DNA of 46,189 nt from Terriglobales bacterium (GCA_025451775.1 JANWJU010000145.1:1-46189); one strand, 5' to 3'. Shown: positions 32,993 to 42,105, counted from the first letter of the stretch. The notes: generated by a model not told the origin, from the sequence alone. Made by a program: numbers and translations.

Positions 32993-33679
32993 TTGCCCCA
33001 TTTGCAGATTACCGAAATCTTTCACTCGATTCAGGGAGAATCGACGCGTGCAGGTGCGCCCTGCGTGTTCGTGCGGCTCACGGGATGCAACCTCCGCTGC
33101 CGCTGGTGCGATACCGAATACGCCTTTTACGGCGGGCGGCGCATGAGCGGGGAAGCGGTGCTGGAGGCGGTGCGCGCCTACCCCTGCCGCACGGTCGAAT
33201 TCACCGGCGGTGAGCCGCTGCTGCAGGCCCCGGCGGTGGCCAGCCTGGCCCAGACGCTCCTCGACGGCGGCTATACGGTCATGATCGAGACGAGCGGGGA
33301 GCGCGACCTCACGCCGTTACCGGAAGCGGTGGTTAAGATCGTCGACGTCAAATGCCCCGGCAGCGGCGAGGCCGGGAAGTTTCGCGATGCCAATCTCACT
33401 CGCCTCCAGCCTTGGGATGAGCTGAAGTTTGTACTCTCCGACCGCGCCGATTACGATTTTGCCCGGGCCTTCATCGCCCAGCACCGGCTGAGCGGCCAAG
33501 GGCCGGCGTTGCTGTTCTCTCCCGCCTTTGTGAAAGGCGCCGCCGGCGAGCGCAGCGCCGCCCAGTGCCAACTCGATCCCGCCCAACTCGCCGCCTGGAT
33601 GCTGGCCGACGGCTTATCCGCGCGGCTCAGCCTGCAGATCCACAAGTTCATCTGGGATCCGGCGAGGAAAGGCGTATGA
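32993..33679 (+). CDS. queE: 7-carboxy-7-deazaguanine synthase
   Basis: A 228-residue radical SAM enzyme rearranging carboxytetrahydropterin to carboxydeazaguanine. The cluster motif is Cys32-x3-Cys36-x2-Cys39 in 'GCNLRCRWCDTEYAFYGG'. 'EIFHSIQGEST' is the usual N-terminal substrate segment and 'VEFTGGEPLLQ' the SAM-binding Gly-rich loop. A TTG start 8 nt after queD fits the conserved N-terminus; no upstream alternative is better. The stop overlaps queC. Confidence 0.94.
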   Translation: MPHLQITEIFHSIQGESTRAGAPCVFVRLTGCNLRCRWCDTEYAFYGGRRMSGEAVLEAVRAYPCRTVEFTGGEPLLQAPAVASLAQTLLDGGYTVMIETSGERDLTPLPEAVVKIVDVKCPGSGEAGKFRDANLTRLQPWDELKFVLSDRADYDFARAFIAQHRLSGQGPALLFSPAFVKGAAGERSAAQCQLDPAQLAAWMLADGLSARLSLQIHKFIWDPARKGV

Positions 33680-34380
33680 GCGCGTCCACATCCGTTCGGG
33701 AATCGGCGGTGGTGCTGCTGAGCGGTGGCATGGACAGCTGCGTGTGCGCGGCGCTGGCGGTGCGGGATTTCGACGCGTCGTTTCTGCACGTCGATTACGG
33801 GCAGCGCACGGCGGCGCGGGAGGCAAGGGCCTTCAATGCCATCTGCGACCACTATGGGGTCGAGTCTGGCGTCCAGCGCCGCCGGATAGCCCGGATCGAT
33901 TTTTTGAGCCAGATTGGCGGTTCTGCCCTCACCGATGCTGCCATCGCCGTTCCCGAGGATGGCATCGATCCCAGCCTCATCCCGGTGACTTATGTACCGT
34001 TCCGCAACGCCCACCTTTTGGCGATGGCGGTGTCCTGGGCCGAGGTGATCGGCGCCACGGTAGTGGTGATTGGGGCGGTCGCCCCCGATAGTTCCGGCTA
34101 TCCGGATTGCCGGCCCGCGTATTACGAGGCGTTCAATCAGCTGCTGCGGGTGGGGACGCGCGATGGCCATTTGCGGGTCCACACGCCCCTGCTGCATAGC
34201 TCCAAGGCTGGCATCGTCCGCCTTGGGCTTGAACTGGACGCTCCTTTTCCATTATCTTGGTCTTGTTACATAAATGCCGACGTGGCGTGCGGGCGATGCG
34301 ACAGTTGCCGCCTGCGCTTGCGGGCATTCCACGATGCCGGCAGCCGCGACCCGGTCGCCTACGCGAAGGAGACAGTATGA
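33676..34380 (+). CDS. queC: 7-cyano-7-deazaguanine synthase
   Basis: A 234-residue PP-loop ATPase converting carboxydeazaguanine to preQ0 with ammonia and ATP. The PP-loop is SGGMDS at 16-21. Four C-terminal cysteines (197, 205, 208 and 211, in 'CYINADVACGRCDSC') bind zinc. The ATG overlaps the queE stop; the open frame upstream lies within queE and is not used. The product goes to QueF (not in the window) and then to Tgt, encoded at 38857-39954. Confidence 0.94.
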   Translation: MSASTSVRESAVVLLSGGMDSCVCAALAVRDFDASFLHVDYGQRTAAREARAFNAICDHYGVESGVQRRRIARIDFLSQIGGSALTDAAIAVPEDGIDPSLIPVTYVPFRNAHLLAMAVSWAEVIGATVVVIGAVAPDSSGYPDCRPAYYEAFNQLLRVGTRDGHLRVHTPLLHSSKAGIVRLGLELDAPFPLSWSCYINADVACGRCDSCRLRLRAFHDAGSRDPVAYAKETV

Positions 34381-35447
34381 CAATGAAGCATTTCACCAGA
34401 AAATTGGGGATGTGGGCGGCGGTAATCATCGTCGGCGCCCTGACCGTTCTCACGGCCACGGCTCAGACCTCCGGCGGTATTGCCGGCCAGATCAAGGGAG
34501 TGGACGGCAAGCCCTTGGCCAAGGCCCAGGTCGAGTTCACCCGGACTGACGTGCCCGGCACCTACCAAATCAAGACCAACAAAGACGGCAAGTACGGCTA
34601 CTACACGCTGCCCACGGGCACGTATAACGTTGCCGTCGAAGTGCCCGGTCAGAAAAAGCCGGTGACCATCGGCCAGCGAGTCCGCGCCAACATGGGAGAA
34701 GTGGTCACGCTGAACGCCGATCTGCAGAAGATGGAGGAACAGAGCAACGCTGGCATGCCCCCACCCCCGCCGGGTATGACGCCGGAACAAGCCGCCGCCT
34801 ACCAGAAGGCGTTGAAGGACAAGGAAGCGGCCAACCAAAAGCTTGGCAAGCTGAATACACTGCTGGCCCAAAACAAGCAGTTCGTCGATGCCAAACAGTA
34901 CGACCAGGCCATCGCGGTCATGGAACAAGCGACCGCCCTGGACGCCACCCATGACGTGCTCTTCGCCAACCTGGCCGAGGATTACTCCGACGCCAAGCAG
35001 TACGACAAGGCGGCCGACGCCTACCAGAAAGCGATTGCACTCGCTCCCAACAACGCCAGCTACGTGACGAATTTGGGCACCGTGCTCAACAAAGAAGGCA
35101 AGACCGCCGACGCCAACGCCGCCTTTGCCAAGGCCGTGGCCATGGACCCCACTCAAGCCAAGGTCGCCATGTACAACGCGGCCGTCATGCAGCTCAACGC
35201 CGGCAATATCGATGGCGCCTCGGCCACTCTTGACAAGCTGTTGGTCATCGACCCCAACAACGCCGACGCCCTCTACTACAAGGCCATCTGCCTGCTGAGC
35301 AAGGCCACGGCGGATCCGAAGACCGGCAGTTTGATCGCCCCGCCGGAAGCGGTGACCGACCTGCAGAAGTCCCTTCAGATCGCACCCAACGGCCCCAACG
35401 CCGCCACTGCCAAAGCCACGCTGGCCTCGCTGGCGCCCAGCAAGTAG
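34377..35447 (+). CDS. Secreted CnaB-like/TPR protein
   Basis: A 356-residue protein with a signal peptide (about 1-30, AAVIIVGALTVLTATAQ). A carboxypeptidase-regulatory/CnaB-like beta-sandwich follows at about 32-115 ('IAGQIKGVDGKPLAKAQVEF', 'YYTLPTGTYNVAVEVPG'), then a Pro-rich linker and about four TPRs (150-345). This layout is common in acidobacterial periplasmic proteins. The start overlaps the queC stop and has GGAG upstream, so it may be translated from the que transcript. A hairpin terminator follows. The function is unknown. Confidence 0.85.
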   Translation: MTMKHFTRKLGMWAAVIIVGALTVLTATAQTSGGIAGQIKGVDGKPLAKAQVEFTRTDVPGTYQIKTNKDGKYGYYTLPTGTYNVAVEVPGQKKPVTIGQRVRANMGEVVTLNADLQKMEEQSNAGMPPPPPGMTPEQAAAYQKALKDKEAANQKLGKLNTLLAQNKQFVDAKQYDQAIAVMEQATALDATHDVLFANLAEDYSDAKQYDKAADAYQKAIALAPNNASYVTNLGTVLNKEGKTADANAAFAKAVAMDPTQAKVAMYNAAVMQLNAGNIDGASATLDKLLVIDPNNADALYYKAICLLSKATADPKTGSLIAPPEAVTDLQKSLQIAPNGPNAATAKATLASLAPSK

Positions 35448-35469
35448 CTCCCATCCCACCGCTCACGCC

Positions 35470-35502
35470 AACGCCCGCCGCCAACATCTGACGGCGGGCG
35501 TT
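35470..35502 (+). terminator. Hairpin terminator after the que/TPR transcript
   Basis: A perfect 11-bp stem (35470-35480 with 35492-35502) with an 11-nt loop, beginning 23 bp after the stop codon and followed by a T-rich GTATTTGT. It is the clearest terminator in the window, though its T-tract is short. Confidence 0.6.
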
Positions 35503-35529
35503 GTATTTGTGGTCCTGCCGCGCCGCGCA

Positions 35530-35646
35530 GCGGGCGGCGAAGCCGGGCGCCCGCACTTGACAATAAACCGCAGGCGCAGGAGCGGGGCTCCGGGGTCCCC
35601 GCGACGCGCCCGCGGCCACGCGGGCGGCGAAGCCGGGTGCCCGCGT
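35530..35646. repeat. Two type A palindromic elements
   Basis: GCGGGCGGCGAAGCCGGG followed by CGCCCGC occupies 35530-35554 (7-bp outer stem). A second copy at 35618-35646 has an 8-bp stem (ACGCGGGC with GCCCGCGT). Between them is GGGGTCCCC-containing GC-rich sequence like the loops of the other element type. The block lies between convergent genes. Confidence 0.7.
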
Positions 35647-35667
35647 TTGAAAAAACGCCGCCCGCGC

Positions 35668-36603
35668 TTATTTAACGCTGGCCGCGGGCACGACCTGCAC
35701 CGGGGCGCTGAGGGTGAACTTCAGGACGGTTTCGGCGGGCAGTTCCACCTCGGCGGGTTTGGTCAGCGCCTGGGCGGCGGTGCCGGCGCCGCCGCCGGCG
35801 AGGGCGCCGATGGCCGCGCCTTTCCCATGTCCGGCCAGAGCGCCGATGAGGGCGCCGACAGCAGCCCCGCCGCCGATGGTCTCGGCGCTGCGGGTGCTGC
35901 GGGAACCTGCCACCCGGGTCAGGGCGCCGCTCGTGAGGTCATAGCTCTGGCCGTTGTAGCTCACCGCCGCCAGCTTCAGTTCCAATCGCGATTGCCCTTT
36001 GAAGTGTCCCGCCGAATCGGCGGCCACGATTGTCCCGGTGACGTCCGCCCCCCGCGGAATGGCCACCTGGCCGTTGACCAGAACGGGGTTAGACAGCGTG
36101 CCGTGGAAGTCGCCGCCGGCGGAGGCGGTGGCCGAGTTCAGCGCCTGCGTGAGCCGCACATCCAGGGCGGTACCGGACTCCACCTCGACCGGAGCAACGG
36201 CGCTCATATGCGGTGCCGCAGCCACAGCCGATGCTGAATCGGCGCGGCGGTGTTCGGCAGCCGCCGCTGGCCGCATGGCCATCATGCTGGTGTCAGCCGC
36301 GGGCGCCATGGCCGTGTCCGTGCCGATTTCGTTGTTCACCTGGGTGGCGCCGGGCACTTGCGCATCCTTGGCGGCATCCACGCGGGCGGCTTCATTGCTG
36401 ACCGTACCGGCCAGTGTGACCACCCCATTTTGCGTCGAGGCGGTAATTTTGGCGCCCTGCAGAGCGGAGTCGGCGGCCAGCTTTTGCTCGACCGCGGCGT
36501 TGATGCCGGAGTCGGCGGTGCCGGCGTTGCTGTGAGTACAGCCCGCCATGGCCACGGAAAGCACGAGCGTGCCCGCGCACACGGGCAGCGTTATTAATTT
36601 CAT
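35668..36603 (-). CDS. BON-domain and glycine-zipper lipoprotein
   Basis: A 311-residue exported protein with a signal peptide ending in lipobox MAGC (Cys21). A BON domain at about 33-95 ('SGINAAVEQKLAADSALQGA', 'VVTLAGTVSNEAARVDAAKDA' by core TLAGTVSNEAARVDAA) binds membranes in related proteins. A Ala/Met-rich linker precedes a beta-rich region (about 145-240) and a glycine zipper (about 245-285, GGGAAVGALIGALAGHGKGA). The second half parallels the protein at 89-793. AGGAGG is at proper spacing before the ATG. Confidence 0.8.
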   Translation of the reverse strand: MKLITLPVCAGTLVLSVAMAGCTHSNAGTADSGINAAVEQKLAADSALQGAKITASTQNGVVTLAGTVSNEAARVDAAKDAQVPGATQVNNEIGTDTAMAPAADTSMMAMRPAAAAEHRRADSASAVAAAPHMSAVAPVEVESGTALDVRLTQALNSATASAGGDFHGTLSNPVLVNGQVAIPRGADVTGTIVAADSAGHFKGQSRLELKLAAVSYNGQSYDLTSGALTRVAGSRSTRSAETIGGGAAVGALIGALAGHGKGAAIGALAGGGAGTAAQALTKPAEVELPAETVLKFTLSAPVQVVPAASVK

Positions 36604-36754
36604 AAAACCTCCTGACGGAATAGCCTAACGCACATTGGCCGGCGCCGCCTATCTTGACCAGGTGCAATCGGCGTGCCAAACTCAAGTACATATTGTGAAC
36701 CGAATGCGGCCGGAATCCACCACCTCGCGGTGAGTCCTCCGGCCTTTATTGTGT

Positions 36755-37957
36755 ATGCCCAACCTCTACGCCAACCTGATCCTGGGCTGGGAGCGGCGCC
36801 TGAACCGGGTCGATCCCGACCGCCGCGTGCGTCCCTTCGACTGGGGCAGCGAGTGGCTGCGGCAGACACCGGTGAGTGGCCTCCCGCCCTGGCTGGCGAC
36901 GGCGCCCCCCGCCGAGGTGCTGCCGGCGTTGCGCGCTTGGAATGATCGCGTAGTCGCCCAAAGCCGTGATTTTTTCGCCTATGCGCCCGTTCACGATTAC
37001 TCGCTGTGCGGCGATGAACTGGGTTTTACCTCGCCTGTCGAGGCAGCTTGCGATGGCTACGAGCCGAGCGGGGGCCCGCTGCCGCCAGTCGAAGCCCACC
37101 CACAGGTGACCAGCGCCGGGGTCCCCAGTGCGCAGCACGGGGGTGGTGGCGGGAGCGGCCCAGCAACCAGGGGCGAGCCACTTGCCAGCGCCTGCCCGGA
37201 GAACCGGCGCGTGCATGCCCGCTGGTTTCCGGTCCGGGGCCAGTCCCGGGCGGTGATTGTCGTTGCGCAATGGAACGCCGACGCACAGGGCCACATCGGC
37301 CTGTGCCGGCTGTTTCAGCGCGCCGGCATCGCCAGCCTGCGCGTCAGCATGCCCTATCACGACCGGCGGCGCCCAGCGCATTTGAAGCGTGCCGAGTATA
37401 CGGTGGACTCCAACGTTGGCCGCACCATTCATGCCGCCCGGCAAGCGGTGTGCGATATCCGCGCCAGCGTCGATTGGCTCGAGTCCGAAGGCTATCGCGA
37501 CCTGGGCATCGTCGGCACCAGCCTCGGCTCCTGCTACGCGCTGCTGACCTCGGCCCACGATCCCCGGCTGCGCGTCAACGTATTCAATCATGTCTCGCAC
37601 TACTTTGGCGACGTCGTCTGGACCGGCCTCGCCACCGCCCACGTGCGCCAGGGACTCGAGACCCATCTCGACCAGGCGCAGTTGCGTGAGGCGTGGCGCG
37701 CCATCAGCCCCGCCAGCTATCTGGATCAGTTCGTCGCCACCAGCCGGGAACATCCCAAGAAGAACCTGCTCATTTGGGCGAAGTACGACCCCTGCTTTCT
37801 GCCGGAGTTCTCCCGCCGCGTGCTGGAATCGTTTGAACGGCTGGGGCTGCACCACGAAGCCCATGGCCTGCCTTGCGGCCACTACACCATCGGCCGCGCC
37901 CCGTTCAAATATGTCGACGCCTATCTCATGGTCCGCTTTCTCCGCCGCTGGCTTTGA
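36755..37957 (+). CDS. Alpha/beta hydrolase with a ~51-residue in-frame insert
   Basis: A 400-residue soluble alpha/beta hydrolase. The likely triad is Ser256 in the nucleophile elbow 'GTSLGSCYAL', Asp345 in 'KYDPCFLPE' and His376 in 'PCGHYTIG'. The N-terminal 'VRPFDWGSEWL' and 'VHARWFPV..QSRAVIVVAQWNADAQGH' resemble an uncharacterised hydrolase family. Residues about 96-146 (Gly/Pro/Ala-rich, between 'FTSPV' and 'CPENRRVHARW') interrupt what looks like a continuous conserved block and are coded by GC-rich, palindrome-containing DNA. The ATG is chosen over an upstream in-frame TTG. Substrate unknown. Confidence 0.75.
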   Translation: MPNLYANLILGWERRLNRVDPDRRVRPFDWGSEWLRQTPVSGLPPWLATAPPAEVLPALRAWNDRVVAQSRDFFAYAPVHDYSLCGDELGFTSPVEAACDGYEPSGGPLPPVEAHPQVTSAGVPSAQHGGGGGSGPATRGEPLASACPENRRVHARWFPVRGQSRAVIVVAQWNADAQGHIGLCRLFQRAGIASLRVSMPYHDRRRPAHLKRAEYTVDSNVGRTIHAARQAVCDIRASVDWLESEGYRDLGIVGTSLGSCYALLTSAHDPRLRVNVFNHVSHYFGDVVWTGLATAHVRQGLETHLDQAQLREAWRAISPASYLDQFVATSREHPKKNLLIWAKYDPCFLPEFSRRVLESFERLGLHHEAHGLPCGHYTIGRAPFKYVDAYLMVRFLRRWL

Positions 37958-38090
37958 TGGATCGCGGGCGCCCGGCTAACGCCGCCCGCTCCGCGCCAGC
38001 GGCGGCGCCGGGTCCCATCCGCCCAGCACCGCCGCTGGCTTTGATGGATCGCGGGAGCCCGGCTGGCGCCGCCCGCTCCGCGCCAGCGGC
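37942..38090 (+). repeat. 62-bp direct repeat copying a gene end, with type A palindromes
   Basis: 37942-38003 and 38029-38090 match over 62 bp with three differences. The first copy starts inside the hydrolase gene and includes its last codons and stop (CCGCCGCTGGCTTTGA); the second repeats this downstream of the gene. Both contain a reverse-sense type A palindrome (37964-37989 and 38051-38076). Confidence 0.9.
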
Positions 38091-38101
38091 CTCGATTCGA
38101 G

Positions 38102-38107
38102 TACACT
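38102..38107 (+). promoter_or_regulatory. Candidate -10 element, leaderless YIP1-tgt transcript
   Basis: TACACT ends 6 nt before ATG 38114 and no ribosome binding site lies between. It sits just right of the direct repeat. Confidence 0.35.
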
Positions 38108-38113
38108 ACCGCC

Positions 38114-38857
38114 ATGGCCACCGCCTCCACCCCCACTCCATCGGTGCCGATGTCGTCGCTGGCGCGCATCGGCGGCGTGTTCACCGCCCCCGGCCGCACC
38201 TTCCAATCGATTGCCGAAGCGCCGCATTTTTATCTCTGCTGGGCGGTGGAAATCGTGGTGGGAGCGGGATATTTTTGGTTTTTGGTACGGCATCTGGGCG
38301 CGTACGAGGTGGCCCGCCAGAGCATGATGCAGAGCAGCCGGGCACAGGCCATGGATCCGGCCACGCTGCAGAACGCCATCAACGCCACCGCTGGTTTCTA
38401 CCACTTCATGCCGCTGATCGTCGGGGTCAGCGTCATCATTGTCACGCTGGTGCTGGCGGCGATTTTTCTGGGGGTGGCGAATTTTCTGCTCGGCATGGAA
38501 ACGAAGTTCAAGGCGGTGCTGGCGGTGGTGGTCCACGCCATGCTGCCGCAGACGCTGCTGGCGGTGCTGAGCGCGCTGGTGCTGGCGTTGATGGCCGATC
38601 CCACGGCGTTTCGCTACGTCAACCCGCTGGGCTCCAACTTCGGGTTTTTTCTCGATAAAGCCTCGACGCCGGCGTTTCTATACGCCTTCGCCACCCATCT
38701 CGATATTTTCGCGCTGTGGACGGTGGTGCTGCTGGGGCTGGGACTGGCGCGGCTGAGCGGGCGGCGGGGCAAGTTCTCCAGCAGCTTTTGGGCCGTGTTC
38801 GCGCTCTGGATGTTTTTCATCATCGTGGCTTCCGGCGCGACCGCCGTGTTGGCCTGA
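38114..38857 (+). CDS. YIP1-family membrane protein
   Basis: A 247-residue protein with five hydrophobic segments (about 38-58, 98-125, 133-158, 192-214, 224-246) after the typical YIP1 start 'VFTAPGRTFQSIAEAP'. YIP1-domain proteins are of unknown function in bacteria. The stop overlaps the tgt ATG (TGATG), so the two are translationally coupled; no functional link to queuosine is known. Confidence 0.8.
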   Translation: MATASTPTPSVPMSSLARIGGVFTAPGRTFQSIAEAPHFYLCWAVEIVVGAGYFWFLVRHLGAYEVARQSMMQSSRAQAMDPATLQNAINATAGFYHFMPLIVGVSVIIVTLVLAAIFLGVANFLLGMETKFKAVLAVVVHAMLPQTLLAVLSALVLALMADPTAFRYVNPLGSNFGFFLDKASTPAFLYAFATHLDIFALWTVVLLGLGLARLSGRRGKFSSSFWAVFALWMFFIIVASGATAVLA

Positions 38858-39954
38858 TGGGATTCCGATTTGAACTGCTTGGCCGGCACGCTCATAGCGA
38901 TGCCCGGCGCGGACGCCTCCACACCCCCCACGGCACCATTGAAACGCCCTGCTTCATGCCCGTGGGCACGCGCGGCACGGTCAAGGCGGTTGAGCAGGCT
39001 CAACTCGAGGCGCTGGGTGCAGAGATTATTCTCGGCAACACCTACCACCTGTTCCTGCGCCCCGGCCACGAACTCATCCGTGAACTCGGCGGCCTGCACC
39101 AGTTCATCGCCTGGCCCCACCCCATCCTGACCGATAGCGGGGGCTTCCAGGTCTTCAGTTTGGCGTCGCTGAACAAGATCGAGGAGGCGGGGGTGACCTT
39201 CCGCAGCCATCTCGACGGCGCCCTGCACCAGCTCACGCCCGAGCTCTCGATCGAGATCCAGGCCGCGCTGGGCGCGGATATCGTCATGGCGTTTGACGAC
39301 TGCACACCCTATCCGGCGACGGAGCCGCAAGCGCGCGCCTCGCTGGAGCGGACCATGCGCTGGGCGGAACGCTGCCAGGCGGCGTGGACGGGGACGCCGG
39401 CGCCTGTCAATGCCTTGTTTGGCATCGCCCAGGGCGGCATGTATCCGGCCTTGCGGCGCGAAGCCGCGGAGCGGCTTTCGGAAATGGATCTTCCCGGCTA
39501 TGCCATTGGCGGGGTCTCGGTGGGTGAGCCGCGGGAACTGAGCCGGGAAGCGGTGCGAGCCGCCATCGCCGCCCTGCCCGAGGACAAACCCCGCTACCTC
39601 ATGGGTGTGGGCACCCCGGCCGAGTTGATCGAGTACGCCGCTCTGGGCATCGACATGATGGATTGCGTGCTCCCCACCCGCAACGCCCGTAATGGACTGC
39701 TCTTTACCACCCAGGGTACGTTATCGATCAAAAACGCGCGCTTCGCCCGCGACGCCTCACCCCCGGACCCCAACTGCGGCTGCCCGGTGTGCCGGCGCTA
39801 CTCCCGCGCCTACCTCCGCCACCTGTTTTTATCGCGCGAAATCCTGGCCAGCCAGCTCAATACCCAGCACAACCTGTGGCATTACCTTGACACCATGCGG
39901 CAACTTCGTCATGCTATCGAACTTGGGCAACTGCTGCCCGGGACCCTTGGCTGA
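38857..39954 (+). CDS. tgt: Queuine/preQ1 tRNA-ribosyltransferase
   Basis: A 365-residue TIM-barrel enzyme exchanging guanine-34 of GUN-anticodon tRNAs for preQ1. Asp93 in 'TDSGGFQVFS' is the base-recognition acid and Asp269 in 'MDCVLPTRNARNG' the nucleophile. The zinc site is CxCxxC near 307-312 (CGCPVC) plus a downstream His. Length is normal. The open frame upstream is inside the YIP1 gene and is not used. It completes the queuosine set with queDEC 5 kb upstream. Confidence 0.95.
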   Translation: MGFRFELLGRHAHSDARRGRLHTPHGTIETPCFMPVGTRGTVKAVEQAQLEALGAEIILGNTYHLFLRPGHELIRELGGLHQFIAWPHPILTDSGGFQVFSLASLNKIEEAGVTFRSHLDGALHQLTPELSIEIQAALGADIVMAFDDCTPYPATEPQARASLERTMRWAERCQAAWTGTPAPVNALFGIAQGGMYPALRREAAERLSEMDLPGYAIGGVSVGEPRELSREAVRAAIAALPEDKPRYLMGVGTPAELIEYAALGIDMMDCVLPTRNARNGLLFTTQGTLSIKNARFARDASPPDPNCGCPVCRRYSRAYLRHLFLSREILASQLNTQHNLWHYLDTMRQLRHAIELGQLLPGTLG

Positions 39955-39988
39955 ACCAATGGCAGTACAATAGGAGCACCTAAGCTGC

Positions 39989-40336
39989 GTGTTTTCCCTC
40001 TCTCTGTGCGCACTGGCATGGCTGGCTTGGCTGCAAGCCGCCCCGGCTGGTTCTTCGAACCTCGGCCTGTTGATGATCCTGGCGGTGTTCGCCATCTTCT
40101 ATTTCCTGCTCATCATGCCGGTGCAACGGCGGCAGAAGCGGATGCAAAAGATGTTGCGCGAGCTCAAAACCGGTGACCGCGTGATCACCTCGGGCGGCCT
40201 GCGCGGAACGATTGTCAGCCTCAAGGACGATAGCCTCCAGCTGCGTATCGCGCCCGATCAGGTCAAGCTGGAGTTTGTGCGCGCGGCCGTGGCGCAGGTC
40301 GTCGACGACGAGGCGGCGGCGAAAACGGCGAAGTAA
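39989..40336 (+). CDS. yajC: Preprotein translocase subunit YajC
   Basis: A 115-residue single-helix protein associated with SecDF. The N-terminal helix 'LGLLMILAVFAIFYFLLIMPV' is represented by its core AVFAIFYFLLIMPVQRRQKR, followed by 'LKTGDRVITSGGLRGTIVSL', the YajC signature. The GTG start has AGGAG 14 nt upstream. TACAAT at 39966-39971 is a possible -10, the first of the transcript. It lies 3 bp before secD. Confidence 0.92.
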   Translation: MFSLSLCALAWLAWLQAAPAGSSNLGLLMILAVFAIFYFLLIMPVQRRQKRMQKMLRELKTGDRVITSGGLRGTIVSLKDDSLQLRIAPDQVKLEFVRAAVAQVVDDEAAAKTAK

Positions 40337-40339
40337 ATC

Positions 40340-41977
40340 ATGAAACGTACCCTCTTTTGGAAGTCCGTGTTTATCGTCGTGGTCATCCTGCTGTGCTTGG
40401 TGGCGATCACCGGCATCCCCAACGGCTTTGGATGGCAGGCGTGGAAGAAGTCGATCATAGGCAACGTCCACCTGGGACTCGATCTGCAGGGCGGAACTTA
40501 TCTCATCCTGAACGTGAACGTCGATGACGCCGTCCGGGCTGAAACCTCCCAAGCCATGCAGCGCCTGCAAGCGGATCTCACCAGCAAAGGCATCGCTTAC
40601 GGCTCCATCATTCAGCCGGATCCCAAGAACCACCCAGAGTTGATCTCTGTCAAGGGCGTCGCAGCCACGCGCGGCGGAGATTTCAACGCCGCCGTGCAAA
40701 CCGATCTGGGCTCGAACTACTCCATGCAGGAGATTGGGAGCGGCAACTACGATCTGTCGCTGAGCACATCCGCTGCCAACGGCATCCGCCAGCACGCGCT
40801 CACGCAGTCGATCGAGACCATCAGCAACCGCGTCAACCAGCTTGGCGTCACCGAACCCACCGTGCAGGCGCACGGTTTGGGCGCCTATCAGATTCTGGTG
40901 CAGCTCCCCGGCATCACCGATGCCGACCGCGTCAAGCAGGTGATGCAGGAGACCGCGCAACTGCAATTCCGGCTGGGCAAGGCGGGGCCATTCCCCAGCG
41001 AGGCGGCGGCGCGGGCGCAGTACGGCGGCATCCTGCCCGAGGATAGCGAGATCCTGCCGGGCAAGAACATTGGCGGCGGCAGCGCGTCCACCACGGCAGG
41101 GAGTTCAGACTGGTACGTCTTGTCCCGTTCGGCGGTGGTCAGCGGCAGCGATCTGCGGGATGCTCAGCCGCAGACCAATAACAATGGCCAGCTGGAGGTC
41201 AGCTTCACGCTCACCCGGGACGCCGGCCAGCGCTTCGGCAACTTCACCGCGGCCAACATTGGCAAACCGCTCGCCATCGTGCTGGACAACCGCGTGCAGG
41301 AGTACGCCACCATCGACAACCGGATCGACGACCAAGGGGTCATTACCGGCTCGTTCACGCCCCAGCAGGCGTCGGATTTGGGGCTGGTATTGCGCTCGGG
41401 TGCGCTGCCGGCCTCCATCTCCTACGCGCAGGATGAAGAGGTTGGTCCCTCCCTGGGCGCCGACTCCATCCGCGAGGGCATCGGGGCGGCCATCGCCGGG
41501 TTCCTGCTGGTAGCCGGATTCATGCTGTTCTACTACCATGGCGCCGGCATCAACGCCGTGCTGGCGTTGATTCTCAACCTGGTCATCCTGATGGCGTTCA
41601 TGTCGCTGGCGTCGGCCACGCTCACGCTGCCAGGCATCGCCGGCATAATTTTGACGATCGGTATGGCAGTGGACTCCAACGTCCTGATTTTTGAGCGCAT
41701 ACGCGAGGAGATGCGGCACGGCAAAAGCGTGCCGGCCTCGGTCGAGATTGGCTTTCGGCAGGCGTTCATCACCATTCTCGACACCCACGTGACGACCGTG
41801 GTCAGCGCCGTTTTCCTGTTCCTGTTCGGCACCGGGCCGATCAAGGGTTTCGCCCTCACCCTGACGGTCGGTTTGATCGCCAACCTGTTTACCGCGGTGT
41901 TCATCTCGCGGGTGATTTTCGATTACGTGCTGATGCGGCAGCAGGGGGTGCGGGGCGCGCGGCTCAGCATTGGCTAG
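40340..41977 (+). CDS. secD: Protein-export membrane protein SecD
   Basis: A 545-residue RND-like protein with six transmembrane helices (one near 5-27, five in about 370-530). The first helix is followed by 'HLGLDLQGGTYLIL' (D1 motif). The large periplasmic P1 domain is at about 50-370. With SecF it uses the proton gradient to pull exported proteins through SecYEG. The membrane core has 'GMAVDSNVLIFERIREE', with the conserved Asp. Length is typical of the group. Confidence 0.95.
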   Translation: MKRTLFWKSVFIVVVILLCLVAITGIPNGFGWQAWKKSIIGNVHLGLDLQGGTYLILNVNVDDAVRAETSQAMQRLQADLTSKGIAYGSIIQPDPKNHPELISVKGVAATRGGDFNAAVQTDLGSNYSMQEIGSGNYDLSLSTSAANGIRQHALTQSIETISNRVNQLGVTEPTVQAHGLGAYQILVQLPGITDADRVKQVMQETAQLQFRLGKAGPFPSEAAARAQYGGILPEDSEILPGKNIGGGSASTTAGSSDWYVLSRSAVVSGSDLRDAQPQTNNNGQLEVSFTLTRDAGQRFGNFTAANIGKPLAIVLDNRVQEYATIDNRIDDQGVITGSFTPQQASDLGLVLRSGALPASISYAQDEEVGPSLGADSIREGIGAAIAGFLLVAGFMLFYYHGAGINAVLALILNLVILMAFMSLASATLTLPGIAGIILTIGMAVDSNVLIFERIREEMRHGKSVPASVEIGFRQAFITILDTHVTTVVSAVFLFLFGTGPIKGFALTLTVGLIANLFTAVFISRVIFDYVLMRQQGVRGARLSIG

Positions 41978-42105
41978 AGCTGCGGTTATTGAAGGTTGGA
42001 ACGCCGGTTGACGCCGGGAACATTTTGGCCGCGAGTGGAGTCTAAGGGAGTGAAGGGCAGAATCCCAAGCTCCACGCTAAGCTGCAAACGAAAAGTGGAT
42101 TGGGA
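41978..42105 (+). other. Gap between secD and secF
   Basis: A 128-bp gap with no hairpin or clear promoter. secD and secF usually abut or are fused, so the gap is longer than expected; nothing else is recognised in it. Confidence 0.4.
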
